64,000 nt of DNA, from assembly GCA_965227035.1 (NCBI GenBank), contig OZ245724.1, positions 3,472,001 to 3,536,000 on the forward strand. The letters are read 5' to 3'. This DNA comes from CBDDFQ01 sp965227035. Lineage in GTDB: Bacteria > Pseudomonadota > Gammaproteobacteria > Burkholderiales > Burkholderiaceae_C. A program made the translations under genes and the position numbers. Below, in pieces: positions 27,046 through 36,987 of this stretch; position 1 is the stretch's first letter; every line of letters starts with the position of its first letter. Under the pieces are notes generated by a model, which was not told the DNA's origin, made no database searches, and saw only the letters and a program-made list of their open reading frames with translations.

Positions 27046-29904
27046 ATGACCGGCACAGGAGCTACAGGCTCCCCTCGAATCAGTGAAGTTTTGTTAAATG
27101 AAGGGCATACGATCCTGGCGGAGCCGTCGACGAACACTCCCGACTCCTCCGCCTTGCCTTCTGCTGGACTGGCCGATTCCCAGATAGGTTCCCCCGATTC
27201 GATCTCTTCGCGGTGTCGTCTTACACAACGCCTTCGCCGCCGATACGCCGACTACCTCGCTCTGCTCCCCGCAGGAGCGCCTACCCGCCCCCTGATGGCC
27301 CAGACCTACGACGCGCTGATCGCTCGCGATCTGGAACCGGGCGCTGCATTGCGGGTGCTTCGCCAGCTGGTCATCGAACGCCTGATCGTGCTCGATTGCG
27401 ACGAGCAGGCGCCCATGCAGGTGGTTACACGCGCAGTGACCGAGCTCGCAGAATTCGCGCTCGACATCGCCGCGACGCATGCGCAGGTGGAGCTCGACGC
27501 GCGCCACGGTGCTCCGACGACGGTCGATGGACAACGCGCCCGCCTGTGGGTGATCGGCATGGGCAAACTCGGCGCGCGCGAGTTGAACGTCTCGAGCGAT
27601 ATCGATTTGATCTACGTCTACGACGAGGACGGGGAAACCGAAGGCGTGGACGGCAAGCAGAAACTGTCCAATCACGAGTATTTTTCGCGCGCGGTTCGCA
27701 CTATCTATTCGCTGGTGGGAGAAACGACCGAGCACGGATTCGTGTTCCGGGTCGATCTGATGCTCCGACCGAACGGCAATTCCGGTCCGGCAAGCATTTC
27801 CCTGGAAGCGCTCGAGCAATATCTGCAGGTGTCCGGACGCGAGTGGGAACGCTTTGCCTGGCTCAAAAGCCGGGTGGTCGCCCCGTTCGACTGCATCGCC
27901 GACGGCTCCGCCCGTGCTTTGCGCAATGTCGTGCTGCCCTTCGTATTCCGCAAATACCTCGACTACAACGTCTTCGATTCGCTGCGTAATCTGCACCGTC
28001 AAATTCGCGAGCACGCCGCCAAGCGCTGCGCGGGACACCCTGAACGGGCCAACGACGTGAAGCTGTCGCGCGGTGGCATTCGAGAAATCGAATTCACGGT
28101 GCAGTTGCTGCAGGTGGTTCGCGGCGGTCAATTTCCGGAACTGCGAACCCGCCCCACGCTCGATGCCTTGCAGCGTTTGTCCAAAGCGGGCCTGATGCCG
28201 ATCGTCACGGCCGAGGAACTTGGCGAAGCCTACGTTTTCCTGCGCAGGGTCGAACATCGCATCCAGTATCTGGACGATCAGCAGACGCATGTTCTGCCGA
28301 CCAGTGACGACGATCTCAACTGGATTGCGCAGAGCATGGGCTACGCGAGTTGCGCGCCCTTCCTGAGCGATCTCGATGCGCACCGCGAACTGGTGGCACA
28401 GGAGTTCGACATTTTGCTGGGCGGTGCCATGAAGGGCGAATGCACCACCGGCAAGTGCGGCGGTCCGAAAGGCGCTCGCCCGCCGCCGCCCGAGCTGGAA
28501 GCCCTGCTGGAAACTTTGCCCGAGAAATTTCGCGAACGGGTGAATCTGTGGAAGAACCATCCGCGCGTGCTTGCGCTGAAAGACGAATCGCGCATGCGCC
28601 TGTCGCGGCTGGTGCAGCGCACCGCGCTGTGGCTGCGCGAAGGCAAGGTCAACGAAGACGCGGCGGTGCGAATCGCCGACTGGATCGAGCCGCTGCTCAG
28701 ACGCGAGAGTTATCTGGCGCTGCTGCTGGAGCGGCCTGCCGTGCACGAGCGTTTGCTGCGCCTCCTGGGTAACGCGAAATGGCCTGCACGATACCTGCTG
28801 CAGCATCCGGGCGTGATCGACGAACTCGCGAGCGACGCAATGCTGTCGGAGCGTTTTTCGGCGGAGTCCTTCGAGCAGGAACTGATTCAGCGTCGCGCCG
28901 CTCTGAAGCGCACCGGCGAAGACGACGACGAGGCACTGCTCAATCTGCTTCGTCGCGCGCATCACGCCGAAGTGTTTCGCACCCTGGCTCGGGACGTCGA
29001 AGGCAATTTGAGTGTCGAGCAGGTTTCCGACGACCTGAGTGCGCTGGCCGATTCGCTGCTGCGAGTCACCGTTCAATGGTGCTGGGATTTGTTGAAGTCG
29101 AGGCATCGCGAAACACCGCAGTTCGGCATCATCGGCTACGGCAAACTGGGCGGCAAGGAACTGAGCTACGGAAGCGATCTCGACATCGTTTTCGTCTACG
29201 AAGACGACGATGAAAAAGCGCCGGACGTTTACGCCGCTTTCGTTCGCAAGCTCATCAACTGGCTTACCGTGAAGACCGCCGAGGGCGATCTGTTCGAGAT
29301 AGACACCGCGCTGCGTCCCAACGGCAACTCCGGCCTGCTCGTGACCACATTCGCTGCATTCGAAAAGTATCAGCAGCAGCGTGGCAGCAACGCCGCGTGG
29401 ACCTGGGAACACCAGGCCATGACGCGCGCACGATTCGTTTTGGGTCATGAGCCCTTGCGCGAGAAATTCGATCTCATCCGCGACGGTGTGATCACCGCAC
29501 CGCGCGATATCGACGCCCTACGCAGCGAAATAGTCTCGATGCGTAAAAAGGTTGCTGCTGCACATCCGGTGAAGGGCGACTCCTTCGATGTGAAACACAG
29601 CCCCGGCGGCATGGTCGACACCGAATTCGCGGTGCAGTTTCTGGTGTTGTCGCAAGCGGCGAATCATCGGGAATTGACGGACAACGTGGGCAATATCGCG
29701 TTGCTTCGACGCGCGGAAGCCTGCGGGCTTTTGCCGGTTGGCGTGGGACGAGGCGCAGTCACGGCCTATCGTGAACTTCGGCGCGTCCAGCATCACGCCA
29801 GGCTCAACGAAGAGCCGACTCAGGTTCCGCCGGAATCGGTCAAAGCAGAGCGCGATCTGATCCTCGCACTCTGGGCAGCAGTTTTTGACAACAAAGGCGT
29901 TTGA
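27046..29904 (+). CDS. glnE: Glutamine synthetase adenylyltransferase/deadenylase
   Basis: GlnE adds and removes AMP on glutamine synthetase according to PII and glutamine. The 952-residue product has both nucleotidyltransferase domains: the N-terminal adenylyl-removing domain with GKLGARELNVSSDIDL near residue 172, and the C-terminal adenylyl-transferring domain with GKLGGKELSYGSDLDI near residue 698, each with the catalytic DxD. Length matches the E. coli enzyme. The first ATG after yhdP is at 27046; the following 40 residues are poorly conserved-looking, so the true start could be later. The divergent yhdP neighbour is a familiar arrangement. Confidence 0.93.
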   Translation: MTGTGATGSPRISEVLLNEGHTILAEPSTNTPDSSALPSAGLADSQIGSPDSISSRCRLTQRLRRRYADYLALLPAGAPTRPLMAQTYDALIARDLEPGAALRVLRQLVIERLIVLDCDEQAPMQVVTRAVTELAEFALDIAATHAQVELDARHGAPTTVDGQRARLWVIGMGKLGARELNVSSDIDLIYVYDEDGETEGVDGKQKLSNHEYFSRAVRTIYSLVGETTEHGFVFRVDLMLRPNGNSGPASISLEALEQYLQVSGREWERFAWLKSRVVAPFDCIADGSARALRNVVLPFVFRKYLDYNVFDSLRNLHRQIREHAAKRCAGHPERANDVKLSRGGIREIEFTVQLLQVVRGGQFPELRTRPTLDALQRLSKAGLMPIVTAEELGEAYVFLRRVEHRIQYLDDQQTHVLPTSDDDLNWIAQSMGYASCAPFLSDLDAHRELVAQEFDILLGGAMKGECTTGKCGGPKGARPPPPELEALLETLPEKFRERVNLWKNHPRVLALKDESRMRLSRLVQRTALWLREGKVNEDAAVRIADWIEPLLRRESYLALLLERPAVHERLLRLLGNAKWPARYLLQHPGVIDELASDAMLSERFSAESFEQELIQRRAALKRTGEDDDEALLNLLRRAHHAEVFRTLARDVEGNLSVEQVSDDLSALADSLLRVTVQWCWDLLKSRHRETPQFGIIGYGKLGGKELSYGSDLDIVFVYEDDDEKAPDVYAAFVRKLINWLTVKTAEGDLFEIDTALRPNGNSGLLVTTFAAFEKYQQQRGSNAAWTWEHQAMTRARFVLGHEPLREKFDLIRDGVITAPRDIDALRSEIVSMRKKVAAAHPVKGDSFDVKHSPGGMVDTEFAVQFLVLSQAANHRELTDNVGNIALLRRAEACGLLPVGVGRGAVTAYRELRRVQHHARLNEEPTQVPPESVKAERDLILALWAAVFDNKGV

Positions 29905-30008
29905 CTCGCAGGATTGCAGTGGACAATGAGGCCCGTTTCGCGGAGCCTTGCGGGCTTCTCGAGCATTGCAATAGAGGCTCCGGGACACTTCCTTCTTATG
30001 ACGATCTC

Positions 30009-31442
30009 ATGCTTTATCCGCTGAATTTCCGATCTATCGGTCTCGTTCTTGGCGCCTGCTTCCTCGCGTCGTGTGCGCTCAATCCCCCTCCAGCCCAGGT
30101 TGCAGCCAAAACTCCGCAAGCCTGGCAAGCACCGATCCCCGAGCAAATTCCCCACGACGGCAAGATCGGCGAGCTCAATCGCTGGTGGTCGCAGTTGGGC
30201 GATCCGACTTTGGTGCAGTTGATCGTGGCATCTCAGGACGCGAGCCCGACGCTGGCCACAGCGCGAACGCGCGTCGCCCAGGCTCGAGCGAACCGAGTGT
30301 CGGCTCAGGCGGCTCTTAGCCCGTCGCTCGATGGCACCGCCAGCGCTTCACGCGGGTTCAATCAACAAATACAGGACATCGCCACCGTCGGTCAGGCAGG
30401 CGTTCAGGCTTCGTGGGAACTGGACGTGTTCGGTGCGAACGCCGCGAATCGCGATGCCAGCCAGTTGCGTTACCGTGGCGCACAGGCGCAATGGCACGAG
30501 GCGCGCGTATCGGTAGCGGCTGAAACTGCCAACACCTATTTCGATTACCGGACTTGCGAAGAGTTGTACGCAGTAGCTAAAGACGACGCCAATTCACTCG
30601 CGCAAACCTCGAAGCTCACCGACGAAGCGACTCGCGCGGGGTTCCGCGCACCAGCCACCGCGGCGCTCGCTCGCGCCAGCGCCGCGACAGCGTCTGGGCG
30701 ACTCACTCAGCAACGCGCTCAATGCGATGTGCTGGTGAAGTCGATCGTCGCACTCACCGCCATCGAGGAGCCGCAACTGCGTCAGATGCTTTCGTCATCG
30801 GGACTGAGCGCAACTTCAGTCAATCTCGATAGCGCAGCTTTCGGCGTGTCCACCATGCCTGCCAAGGTGATAGAGCAACGCCCGGATGTTTTCGCGGCGG
30901 AAACCGAAGTTGCCGCAGCAAGCGCATCGGTGGGCGTCACGCAGGCACAGCGCTATCCACGATTGACGCTGACCGGCTCGATTGGCGCCAACTACATACG
31001 TACTGCCGGGCAAAGTAGCAACTTCAACACATGGAGCATCGGCCCGCTTTCTTTGACCGTGCCTCTCTTCGACGGCGGCGTGATCGCGGCCAACGAAGAT
31101 GCGGCAATTGCCCAATACGAAGAGGCGGTCGCGCAGTACAAGGCGAGCGTCAGGCGCGCGGTCAGCGAGGTCGAGCAATCGTTCGTGAACCTCACTGCGA
31201 CCCAGTCGCGACTTCGCGATGCGCAGATTTCGGAGGCCGGATATCGCGAGTCGTTCACCGGTACTCAGGCGCTGTACGACGCGGGCCTCGCGAGCCTGCT
31301 CGAACTCGAAGAGACCCGACGAACGCGACTGGCCGCGACGAACACGCTGGTGTCATTGCAGCGGGAAAGAATCAGCGCGTGGATTTCGCTCTATCGCGCA
31401 GCAGGTGGTGGCTGGATGAGGGAAGGAATGAATCGTGAATAA
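30009..31442 (+). CDS. Outer membrane efflux channel lipoprotein of an RND pump (NodT family)
   Basis: The 477-residue protein is a TolC-like outer membrane channel. A lipoprotein signal (LVLGACFLASCALNPPP) begins a few residues after the ATG at 30009. The body carries two efflux repeats, with RWWSQLGDPTLVQLIVASQ near the start and a VIEQRPDVFAAETEVAAA motif in the middle. It opens a three-gene operon: channel, adaptor, permease; its stop overlaps the start of the adaptor gene by eight bases. It resembles the MacAB-linked channel at 9218 only at the family level. Confidence 0.92.
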   Translation: MLYPLNFRSIGLVLGACFLASCALNPPPAQVAAKTPQAWQAPIPEQIPHDGKIGELNRWWSQLGDPTLVQLIVASQDASPTLATARTRVAQARANRVSAQAALSPSLDGTASASRGFNQQIQDIATVGQAGVQASWELDVFGANAANRDASQLRYRGAQAQWHEARVSVAAETANTYFDYRTCEELYAVAKDDANSLAQTSKLTDEATRAGFRAPATAALARASAATASGRLTQQRAQCDVLVKSIVALTAIEEPQLRQMLSSSGLSATSVNLDSAAFGVSTMPAKVIEQRPDVFAAETEVAAASASVGVTQAQRYPRLTLTGSIGANYIRTAGQSSNFNTWSIGPLSLTVPLFDGGVIAANEDAAIAQYEEAVAQYKASVRRAVSEVEQSFVNLTATQSRLRDAQISEAGYRESFTGTQALYDAGLASLLELEETRRTRLAATNTLVSLQRERISAWISLYRAAGGGWMREGMNRE

Positions 31443-32655
31443 GAAATTCGACAACATGAATATGAAAAAGCTGGCATTGGAAACGAGAAAGCTTGCAGCT
31501 TTGATAGCGCTGTTCGCAGGCGCATCGACGGCTTTTTATTCGCTGTCTTCCACCGCCGCCGATGACAAGTCCAAAGCACCGACCGCCAAACCCGCGCTCA
31601 CTGTCACGGCGGTCAAGCCGATGCAGACGAGGCTGCCGATCAGCGTGGTCGCGAACGGCAACATCGCCGCCTGGCAGGAAGCCATCGTCGGATCTGAAGC
31701 GAACGGATTGCGCCTGAAGGAAGTGCGCGTGAACGTGGGCGATTACGTGAAGGCGGGTCAGGTGCTGGCGGTGTTCGCGCCGGAAACCATTCAGGCAGAT
31801 CTGGCGCAGGTTCGCGCCAACGTCCTCGAAGCGCAAGCGACCGCAGCGGACGCCGCTGGAAACGCGCAACGTGCTCGCGGATTGCAAACATCGGGCGCGT
31901 TGAGCGCTCAGCAGATCAATCAATACAACACCGCAGAACAAACTGCGAACGCTCGCGTCGAGGCAGCCAAAGCGACGCTTGCGGTGCAAGAGCTTCGCCT
32001 GCGTCAGACACAGGTGCTGGCACCCGATAGCGGTGTTATCTCGGCGCGCGCTGCGACCGTCGGGTCGGTGGTGGGCGCGGGCACCGAGTTGTTCCGCCTG
32101 GTCCGTCAAGGCCGCCTCGAATGGCGCGCCGATGTGACCGCGCAGGAAGTCGATCGGATCAAGCCGGGGATGAACGTTACCGTGACCACACCCAGCGGTG
32201 CGCAGGTCAAGGGACGGGTTCGCATCATTGCGCCGACCGTAGATGTGCAGACCCGCAATACGCTCGTGTACGTCGATCTGCCGGGTAGCGCAGCGGGCAT
32301 ATCGCCGGTTCGTGCCGGCATGTTCGCGCGAGGCGAGTTCGATATCGGCGGATCGAACGCGATGACGGTGCCGCAGCAGTCGGTCATCCTGCGTGACGGC
32401 TTCAGCTATGTGTTCCGACTGAATGAACAAGACCGGGTGGCACAACTGAAAGTGAAGACCGGTCGTCGTGTCGGCGATCAGGTAGAAATCCTCGAAGGTC
32501 TCGCAGCCGACGCTCGTGTCGTGTTGCAAGGTGCAGGCTTTCTGAACGACGGCGATCTGGTGCGTGTGGTTGCCACCGGTCCTACGGCAGGCACTGCAAC
32601 GACCCCGACGTCGGCAGCCACACCGACACAGACACCGACCGCGACCAAGCCCTGA
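31435..32655 (+). CDS. RND efflux periplasmic adaptor (MdtA/AcrA-type)
   Basis: The 406-residue protein is a membrane fusion protein. An N-terminal helix (LAALIALFAGASTAFYSL) acts as anchor or signal. Lipoyl halves are visible (NGNIAAWQEAIVGSEANGLR; VLAPDSGVISARAATVGS), separated by an alpha hairpin. Barrel and membrane-proximal domains follow, and an Ala/Thr/Pro-rich tail ends the protein. The start is taken as the GTG at 31435, which has GGAAGG about eight bases upstream and overlaps the channel gene; an ATG at 31456 is possible. Confidence 0.9.
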   Translation: MNKKFDNMNMKKLALETRKLAALIALFAGASTAFYSLSSTAADDKSKAPTAKPALTVTAVKPMQTRLPISVVANGNIAAWQEAIVGSEANGLRLKEVRVNVGDYVKAGQVLAVFAPETIQADLAQVRANVLEAQATAADAAGNAQRARGLQTSGALSAQQINQYNTAEQTANARVEAAKATLAVQELRLRQTQVLAPDSGVISARAATVGSVVGAGTELFRLVRQGRLEWRADVTAQEVDRIKPGMNVTVTTPSGAQVKGRVRIIAPTVDVQTRNTLVYVDLPGSAAGISPVRAGMFARGEFDIGGSNAMTVPQQSVILRDGFSYVFRLNEQDRVAQLKVKTGRRVGDQVEILEGLAADARVVLQGAGFLNDGDLVRVVATGPTAGTATTPTSAATPTQTPTATKP

Positions 32656-32666
32656 GGACTCGTCAG

Positions 32667-35600
32667 ATGAATGTTTCCTCATGGTCGATCAAGAACCCGA
32701 TACCGGCGGTGATGCTGTTCGTGCTGCTCACGTTCGCGGGCATGCTGTCCTTCAATGCAATGAAGGTGCAGAACTTCCCGGACATCGATTTGCCGACGGT
32801 CAGCGTGACCGCCTCGTTGCCGGGGGCGGCGCCGGGCCAGCTTGAAACCGAAGTCGCACGCAAGCTCGAAAATTCGATTGCCACAGTTCAAGGTCTCAAG
32901 CACATCTACACCAAGGTGCAGGACGGTGGCGTCACCGTTACCGCTGAATTCCGGCTGGAAAAACCGGTTCAGGAAGCGGTAGACGATGTTCGATCCGCAG
33001 TGTCGCGAGTACGCGCCGATCTGCCTGCCGATCTTCGCGATCCGATCGTCACCAAAGTCGATCTGGCGGGGCAACCGGTGCTCGCGTTCACCATCAGCTC
33101 GACCAAGCTGGACGACGAGGCGCTGTCCTGGTTCGTCGACAACGATGTCTCGCGCAAGTTGCTGGCGGTCAAGGGCGTCGGTGCAGTCACGCGCGTGGGC
33201 GGAAGCACCCGCGAGATTCGTGTCGCGCTCGATCCGGTGAAGCTGCAATCGCTTGGTGCGACCGCGTCAGAGATATCGAAGCAGCTGCGTCAGGTGCAGA
33301 CCGAGAGCGCTGGCGGACGTACCGATCTGGGTGGTGGCGAACAACCGGTTCGCACACTGGCCACGGTGAAGTCGGCCGAAGAAGTCGGCGCGATCCAGAT
33401 CACGCTGACCGATGGTCGCCGGATCAAGCTGAGCGATGTCGCCACGGTGAGCGACACGATTGCCGAGCCTCGCGCGGCAGCGCTGCTCGATGGCAAACCG
33501 GTCGTCGGATTCGAAGTGTCGCGCAGTCGCGGCGAAAGCGAAGTGTCGGTGGGAGCGGCGGTGCAGAGTGCGTTGCAGGATCTGAAAGCGCAACACCCGG
33601 ACATCACGCTCACCGAAGCGTTCAACTTCGTGAAACCGGTGGAAGAGGAATACAGCGGATCGATGCATCTGCTCTACGAAGGCGCGATCCTCGCGGTCAT
33701 CGTGGTGTGGCTGTTTCTGCGCGACTGGCGAGCGACCTTGGTGTCGGCAGTCGCGCTGCCGATGTCGGTCATTCCCGCATTCGCCGGCATGTACTTTTTG
33801 GGCTTTTCAGTAAACGTGATCACGCTGCTCGCGCTGTCGCTGGTGGTCGGCATATTGGTCGACGACGCCATCGTCGAAGTCGAGAACATCGTGCGGCATC
33901 TGCGCATGGGCAAATCGCCTTACGAAGCTGCCATGGAGGCTGCCGACGAAATCGGATTGGCGGTCGTCGCGACCACCTTCACCCTGATTGCGGTGTTCCT
34001 GCCGACCGCTTTCATGAGCGGAGTCGCCGGCAAGTTCTTCAAGCAGTTCGGCTGGACTGCATCGCTTGCGGTTTTCGCATCGCTGGTGGTCGCTCGGGTC
34101 CTGACGCCCATGATGGCCGCCTATCTTTTGAAGCCGATGGTCGATGCGCACAAGGATCCGAAGTGGCTCACGATGTACATGCGCGCGGTGTCGTGGTGCC
34201 TGAAACACCGCGTGATCACGATGATCCTGTCGACCGTGTTTTTCTTCGGCTCGATCGCATTGATACCGCTGCTGCCAACCGGCTTCATCCCGCCGGACGA
34301 CAACTCCCAGACGCAGGTCTACATCGAACTGCCCCCGGGATCGACGCTCGCACAAACCAAACAATCGGCCGAGTACGCCCGCTCTTTGGTGTCGAGCGTT
34401 GCGCATGTGAAGAGCGTCTACACCACCATCGGCGGCGGTACTGCAGGCGGCGATCCTTTCGCCATGCAAGGCAGCGCCGAGGCGCGCAAGGCGACGCTCA
34501 CGATCCTGCTCGACGAACGTGGCAGCAGGCCGCGCAAGCAGGTCGTCGAGAACAATCTTCGGCGCGAGCTCGAGAAGCTCCCGGGTGTTCGCAGCAAGGT
34601 CGGCCTTGGCGGATCCGGCGAGAAATACGTGCTCGTGCTCACCGGCGAAGATCCGGTCGCGCTGCTGGCAGCGTCGCTCGCGGTCGAGAAAGATCTGCGC
34701 ACTGTGCCGAGTCTTGGCAGCGTGTCGTCCACCGCCAGTCTGATCCGTCCCGAAATCGCGGTGCGCCCCGACTTCGCGCGCGCTGCCGACCTAGGCGTGA
34801 CCAGCTCTGCCATCGGTGAAACGCTGCGCATTGCCACATTGGGCGATTACGACGTGTCGCTGCCCAAGCTGAATCTGTCGCAACGCCAAGTGCCGATCGT
34901 CGTGAAGCTCGAAGATTCGGCGCGCCAGGATCTCGATCTGTTGCGTCGCCTGACCGTGCCGGGAACTCGCGGTCCGGTCATGCTCGATCAGGTTGCGACG
35001 CTCGAGGTGGCTGGCGGCCCGGCGGTGATCGATCGCTACGATCGCTCGCGCAACGTGAATCTTGAAATCGAACTCTCCGGACTTCCGCTGGGCGACGTGA
35101 AAGAAGCGGTTCAAAAACTTCCGTCGGTGAAGGCGCTTCCGGCCGGCGTGAACGTCGTCGAGATCGGCGATGCCGAAGTCATGGGCGAGTTGTTCGCCAG
35201 CTTCGGTCTTGCGATGCTCACCGGCGTGCTGTGCATCTACATCGTGCTGGTGCTGCTGTTCAAGGACTTCCTGCATCCGGTCACGATTCTCGCGGCGCTG
35301 CCCTTGTCGCTTGGCGGCGCCTTCGTCGGTTTGCTGGTTGCGCAGAAGAGCTTCTCGATGCCGTCGCTGATCGGTCTGATCATGCTCATGGGCATCGCAA
35401 CCAAGAACTCGATTCTGCTGGTCGAATACGCGATTCTTGCGCGACGCGAGCACGGCATGTCGCGTTGGGATGCCTTGCGCGATGCCTGCCACAAGCGCGC
35501 TCGTCCGATCATCATGACCACGTTGGCCATGGGCGCCGGAATGATGCCGATCGCGCTGGGACTGGGTGCTGCCGATTCGAGCTTCCGCTCGCCAATGGCG

Positions 35601-35759
35601 ATTGCGGTGATCGGCGGATTGTTGACGTCTACCGTGCTGAGTCTGCTGGTCGTTCCTGCAGTCTTCACCTATGTGGATGACATAGAGAACTTCGTGAAAC
35701 GAACTGCGCGCCGATTCTCACGGCACGCAGATTCGAACAACGAAACAGGCGCCAGTTAA
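32667..35759 (+). CDS. RND multidrug efflux permease (AcrB/MdtB-like)
   Basis: This 1030-residue protein is a proton-driven RND exporter. It has twelve membrane helices with two large periplasmic loops. The start, SIKNPIPAVMLFVLLTFAGM, is the first helix. The relay aspartates sit in helix 4 (GILVDDAIVEVENIVRH, about residues 394-410). The C-terminal half has LIMLMGIATKNSILLVEYA and RPIIMTTLAMGAGMMP. Sequence style is closer to MdtB/MdtC and heavy-duty HAE1 pumps than to metal exporters, since no metal motif is seen. It lies eleven bases after its adaptor. Substrates cannot be read from the sequence, and no local regulator gene is adjacent. Confidence 0.94.
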   Translation: MNVSSWSIKNPIPAVMLFVLLTFAGMLSFNAMKVQNFPDIDLPTVSVTASLPGAAPGQLETEVARKLENSIATVQGLKHIYTKVQDGGVTVTAEFRLEKPVQEAVDDVRSAVSRVRADLPADLRDPIVTKVDLAGQPVLAFTISSTKLDDEALSWFVDNDVSRKLLAVKGVGAVTRVGGSTREIRVALDPVKLQSLGATASEISKQLRQVQTESAGGRTDLGGGEQPVRTLATVKSAEEVGAIQITLTDGRRIKLSDVATVSDTIAEPRAAALLDGKPVVGFEVSRSRGESEVSVGAAVQSALQDLKAQHPDITLTEAFNFVKPVEEEYSGSMHLLYEGAILAVIVVWLFLRDWRATLVSAVALPMSVIPAFAGMYFLGFSVNVITLLALSLVVGILVDDAIVEVENIVRHLRMGKSPYEAAMEAADEIGLAVVATTFTLIAVFLPTAFMSGVAGKFFKQFGWTASLAVFASLVVARVLTPMMAAYLLKPMVDAHKDPKWLTMYMRAVSWCLKHRVITMILSTVFFFGSIALIPLLPTGFIPPDDNSQTQVYIELPPGSTLAQTKQSAEYARSLVSSVAHVKSVYTTIGGGTAGGDPFAMQGSAEARKATLTILLDERGSRPRKQVVENNLRRELEKLPGVRSKVGLGGSGEKYVLVLTGEDPVALLAASLAVEKDLRTVPSLGSVSSTASLIRPEIAVRPDFARAADLGVTSSAIGETLRIATLGDYDVSLPKLNLSQRQVPIVVKLEDSARQDLDLLRRLTVPGTRGPVMLDQVATLEVAGGPAVIDRYDRSRNVNLEIELSGLPLGDVKEAVQKLPSVKALPAGVNVVEIGDAEVMGELFASFGLAMLTGVLCIYIVLVLLFKDFLHPVTILAALPLSLGGAFVGLLVAQKSFSMPSLIGLIMLMGIATKNSILLVEYAILARREHGMSRWDALRDACHKRARPIIMTTLAMGAGMMPIALGLGAADSSFRSPMAIAVIGGLLTSTVLSLLVVPAVFTYVDDIENFVKRTARRFSRHADSNNETGAS

Positions 35760-35762
35760 AAA

Positions 35763-36620
35763 TCAGACGGCTGGCTGCAAAGCTTTCGCGGCCAATTGCG
35801 CCGTGATCTCTTTGCGGTAGCGATTCAGATCCTGAACGCTCTTGAAGCTGCGATCCAGCAGCAGTCCGAGGTTGTGCAGGATGCGATCGCCGACTTTCGA
35901 TTCCCAGACGGCGTCGAAGTTGATTTGCTTATCGAGCCAGTGTTCGAGCCACTCGGGATTGGGCAGGCGGCTTTGAACCGTATCGCGCGGGAAGTGCGCT
36001 TTGCTCACATGCAGGTTGGTCGGGTGCAGCGCCTGCGCGGTGCGCCTTGCACTCGCCATCAACACGCCCACTTTGGCGAACGCCGACTTCGCTTCATCGC
36101 CGAACTTGACGATAGCGCGGCGCATGTAGCGCAGGTACGCGCCGCCATGACGGGCTTCGTCCTGGCTGATCGTTTGATAGATGTGTTTGATGACCGGCTC
36201 GGTATGCCATTCGGCCGCGCGGCGGTACCAATGATTCAAACGAATCTCGCCGCAGAAATGCAGCATGAGAGTTTCGAGATGCGGTGCAGGATCGAAATCG
36301 AATCGGACTTCGTGCAGCTCCTGCTCGGTAGGGACGAACTCCGGCTTGAAACGACGGAGGTATTCCATCAGTACCAGCGAATGCTTTTGCTCTTCGAAAA
36401 ACCAGATCGACATGAAAGCCGAGAAGTCGCTGTCGTGACGGTTGTCGCGCAAGAACATTTCGGTGGCAGGCAGTGCCGCCCATTCCGTGATCGCGTTCAT
36501 CTTGATGGTCTGAGCCTGCTCGTCGCTAAGGCTTGACGCATCGAAGCTTTCCCACGGGATGTCTTTGTCCATGTCCCAACGGACCGATTCGAGTTGTTTG
36601 AAGAGTTCTGGATAGAGCAT
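35763..36620 (-). CDS. Ferritin-like diiron domain protein
   Basis: The 285-residue helical protein has two metal-ligand motifs of the ferritin/desaturase/AurF type: EEQKHSLVLMEYLRR and DEARHGGAYLRYMRR, each with a Glu followed two or three residues later by His. An additional Glu lies in the first helices (ITEWAALPATEMFLRDN) and another in LMLHFCGEIRLNHWYRR. A carboxylate-bridged diiron site is likely, so it could be an oxygenase, desaturase or oxidase; the reaction is not known. I chose the ATG before LYPELFKQLESVRW rather than an upstream TTG. It ends three bases from the RND permease stop on the opposite strand. Confidence 0.75.
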   Translation of the reverse strand: MLYPELFKQLESVRWDMDKDIPWESFDASSLSDEQAQTIKMNAITEWAALPATEMFLRDNRHDSDFSAFMSIWFFEEQKHSLVLMEYLRRFKPEFVPTEQELHEVRFDFDPAPHLETLMLHFCGEIRLNHWYRRAAEWHTEPVIKHIYQTISQDEARHGGAYLRYMRRAIVKFGDEAKSAFAKVGVLMASARRTAQALHPTNLHVSKAHFPRDTVQSRLPNPEWLEHWLDKQINFDAVWESKVGDRILHNLGLLLDRSFKSVQDLNRYRKEITAQLAAKALQPAV

Positions 36621-36837
36621 TTTGTCTTTCTTGGCGCTTTCGATTTTAAGTGCCCGCGTGAAATTCTCTTTACAAATCATGAACTTTTTGAGGGTCATCA
36701 AAATTAATACGCACTTCGGACACCAGTGGATTTGTAAAAAACACCCTTGGCGTAAACTAATCAGTCACAATAAATACTAACAAGTCTAAAACGAAGCACA
36801 TGAAGAACATTTTGGTCACAAATGATTACCTAGTCTG

Positions 36838-36854
36838 GTTCCCGAGACGGGAAC
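36838..36854. promoter_or_regulatory. Perfect inverted repeat, possible operator
   Basis: GTTCCCG and CGGGAAC are perfect complements around an AGA spacer. The repeat is the strongest dyad in the divergent gap. It has no T tract, so a protein-binding site is more likely than a terminator. No regulator is assigned. Confidence 0.35.
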
Positions 36855-36960
36855 TCCGTGGGAAAGTTGTGCTTCCAACATGCAGAACGCGCGTCGTTCA
36901 AAGTTTTTTGCTGCGAAGCCTTTCGGGAGCTGTTAGCCCTAAAGCAAGCCTGAAGCGACT

Positions 36961-36987
36961 CTTCTCCTCCTCCCTCCCTCCCTCCTT
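36961..36987 (+). repeat. Pyrimidine tract with CTCC/CCTC short repeats
   Basis: The stretch is almost entirely C and T, built of repeated CTCC and CCTC units, about 40 bases before the FAD oxidoreductase start. It could vary in length by slippage and so affect promoter spacing or the leader; this is not shown. Confidence 0.5.
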
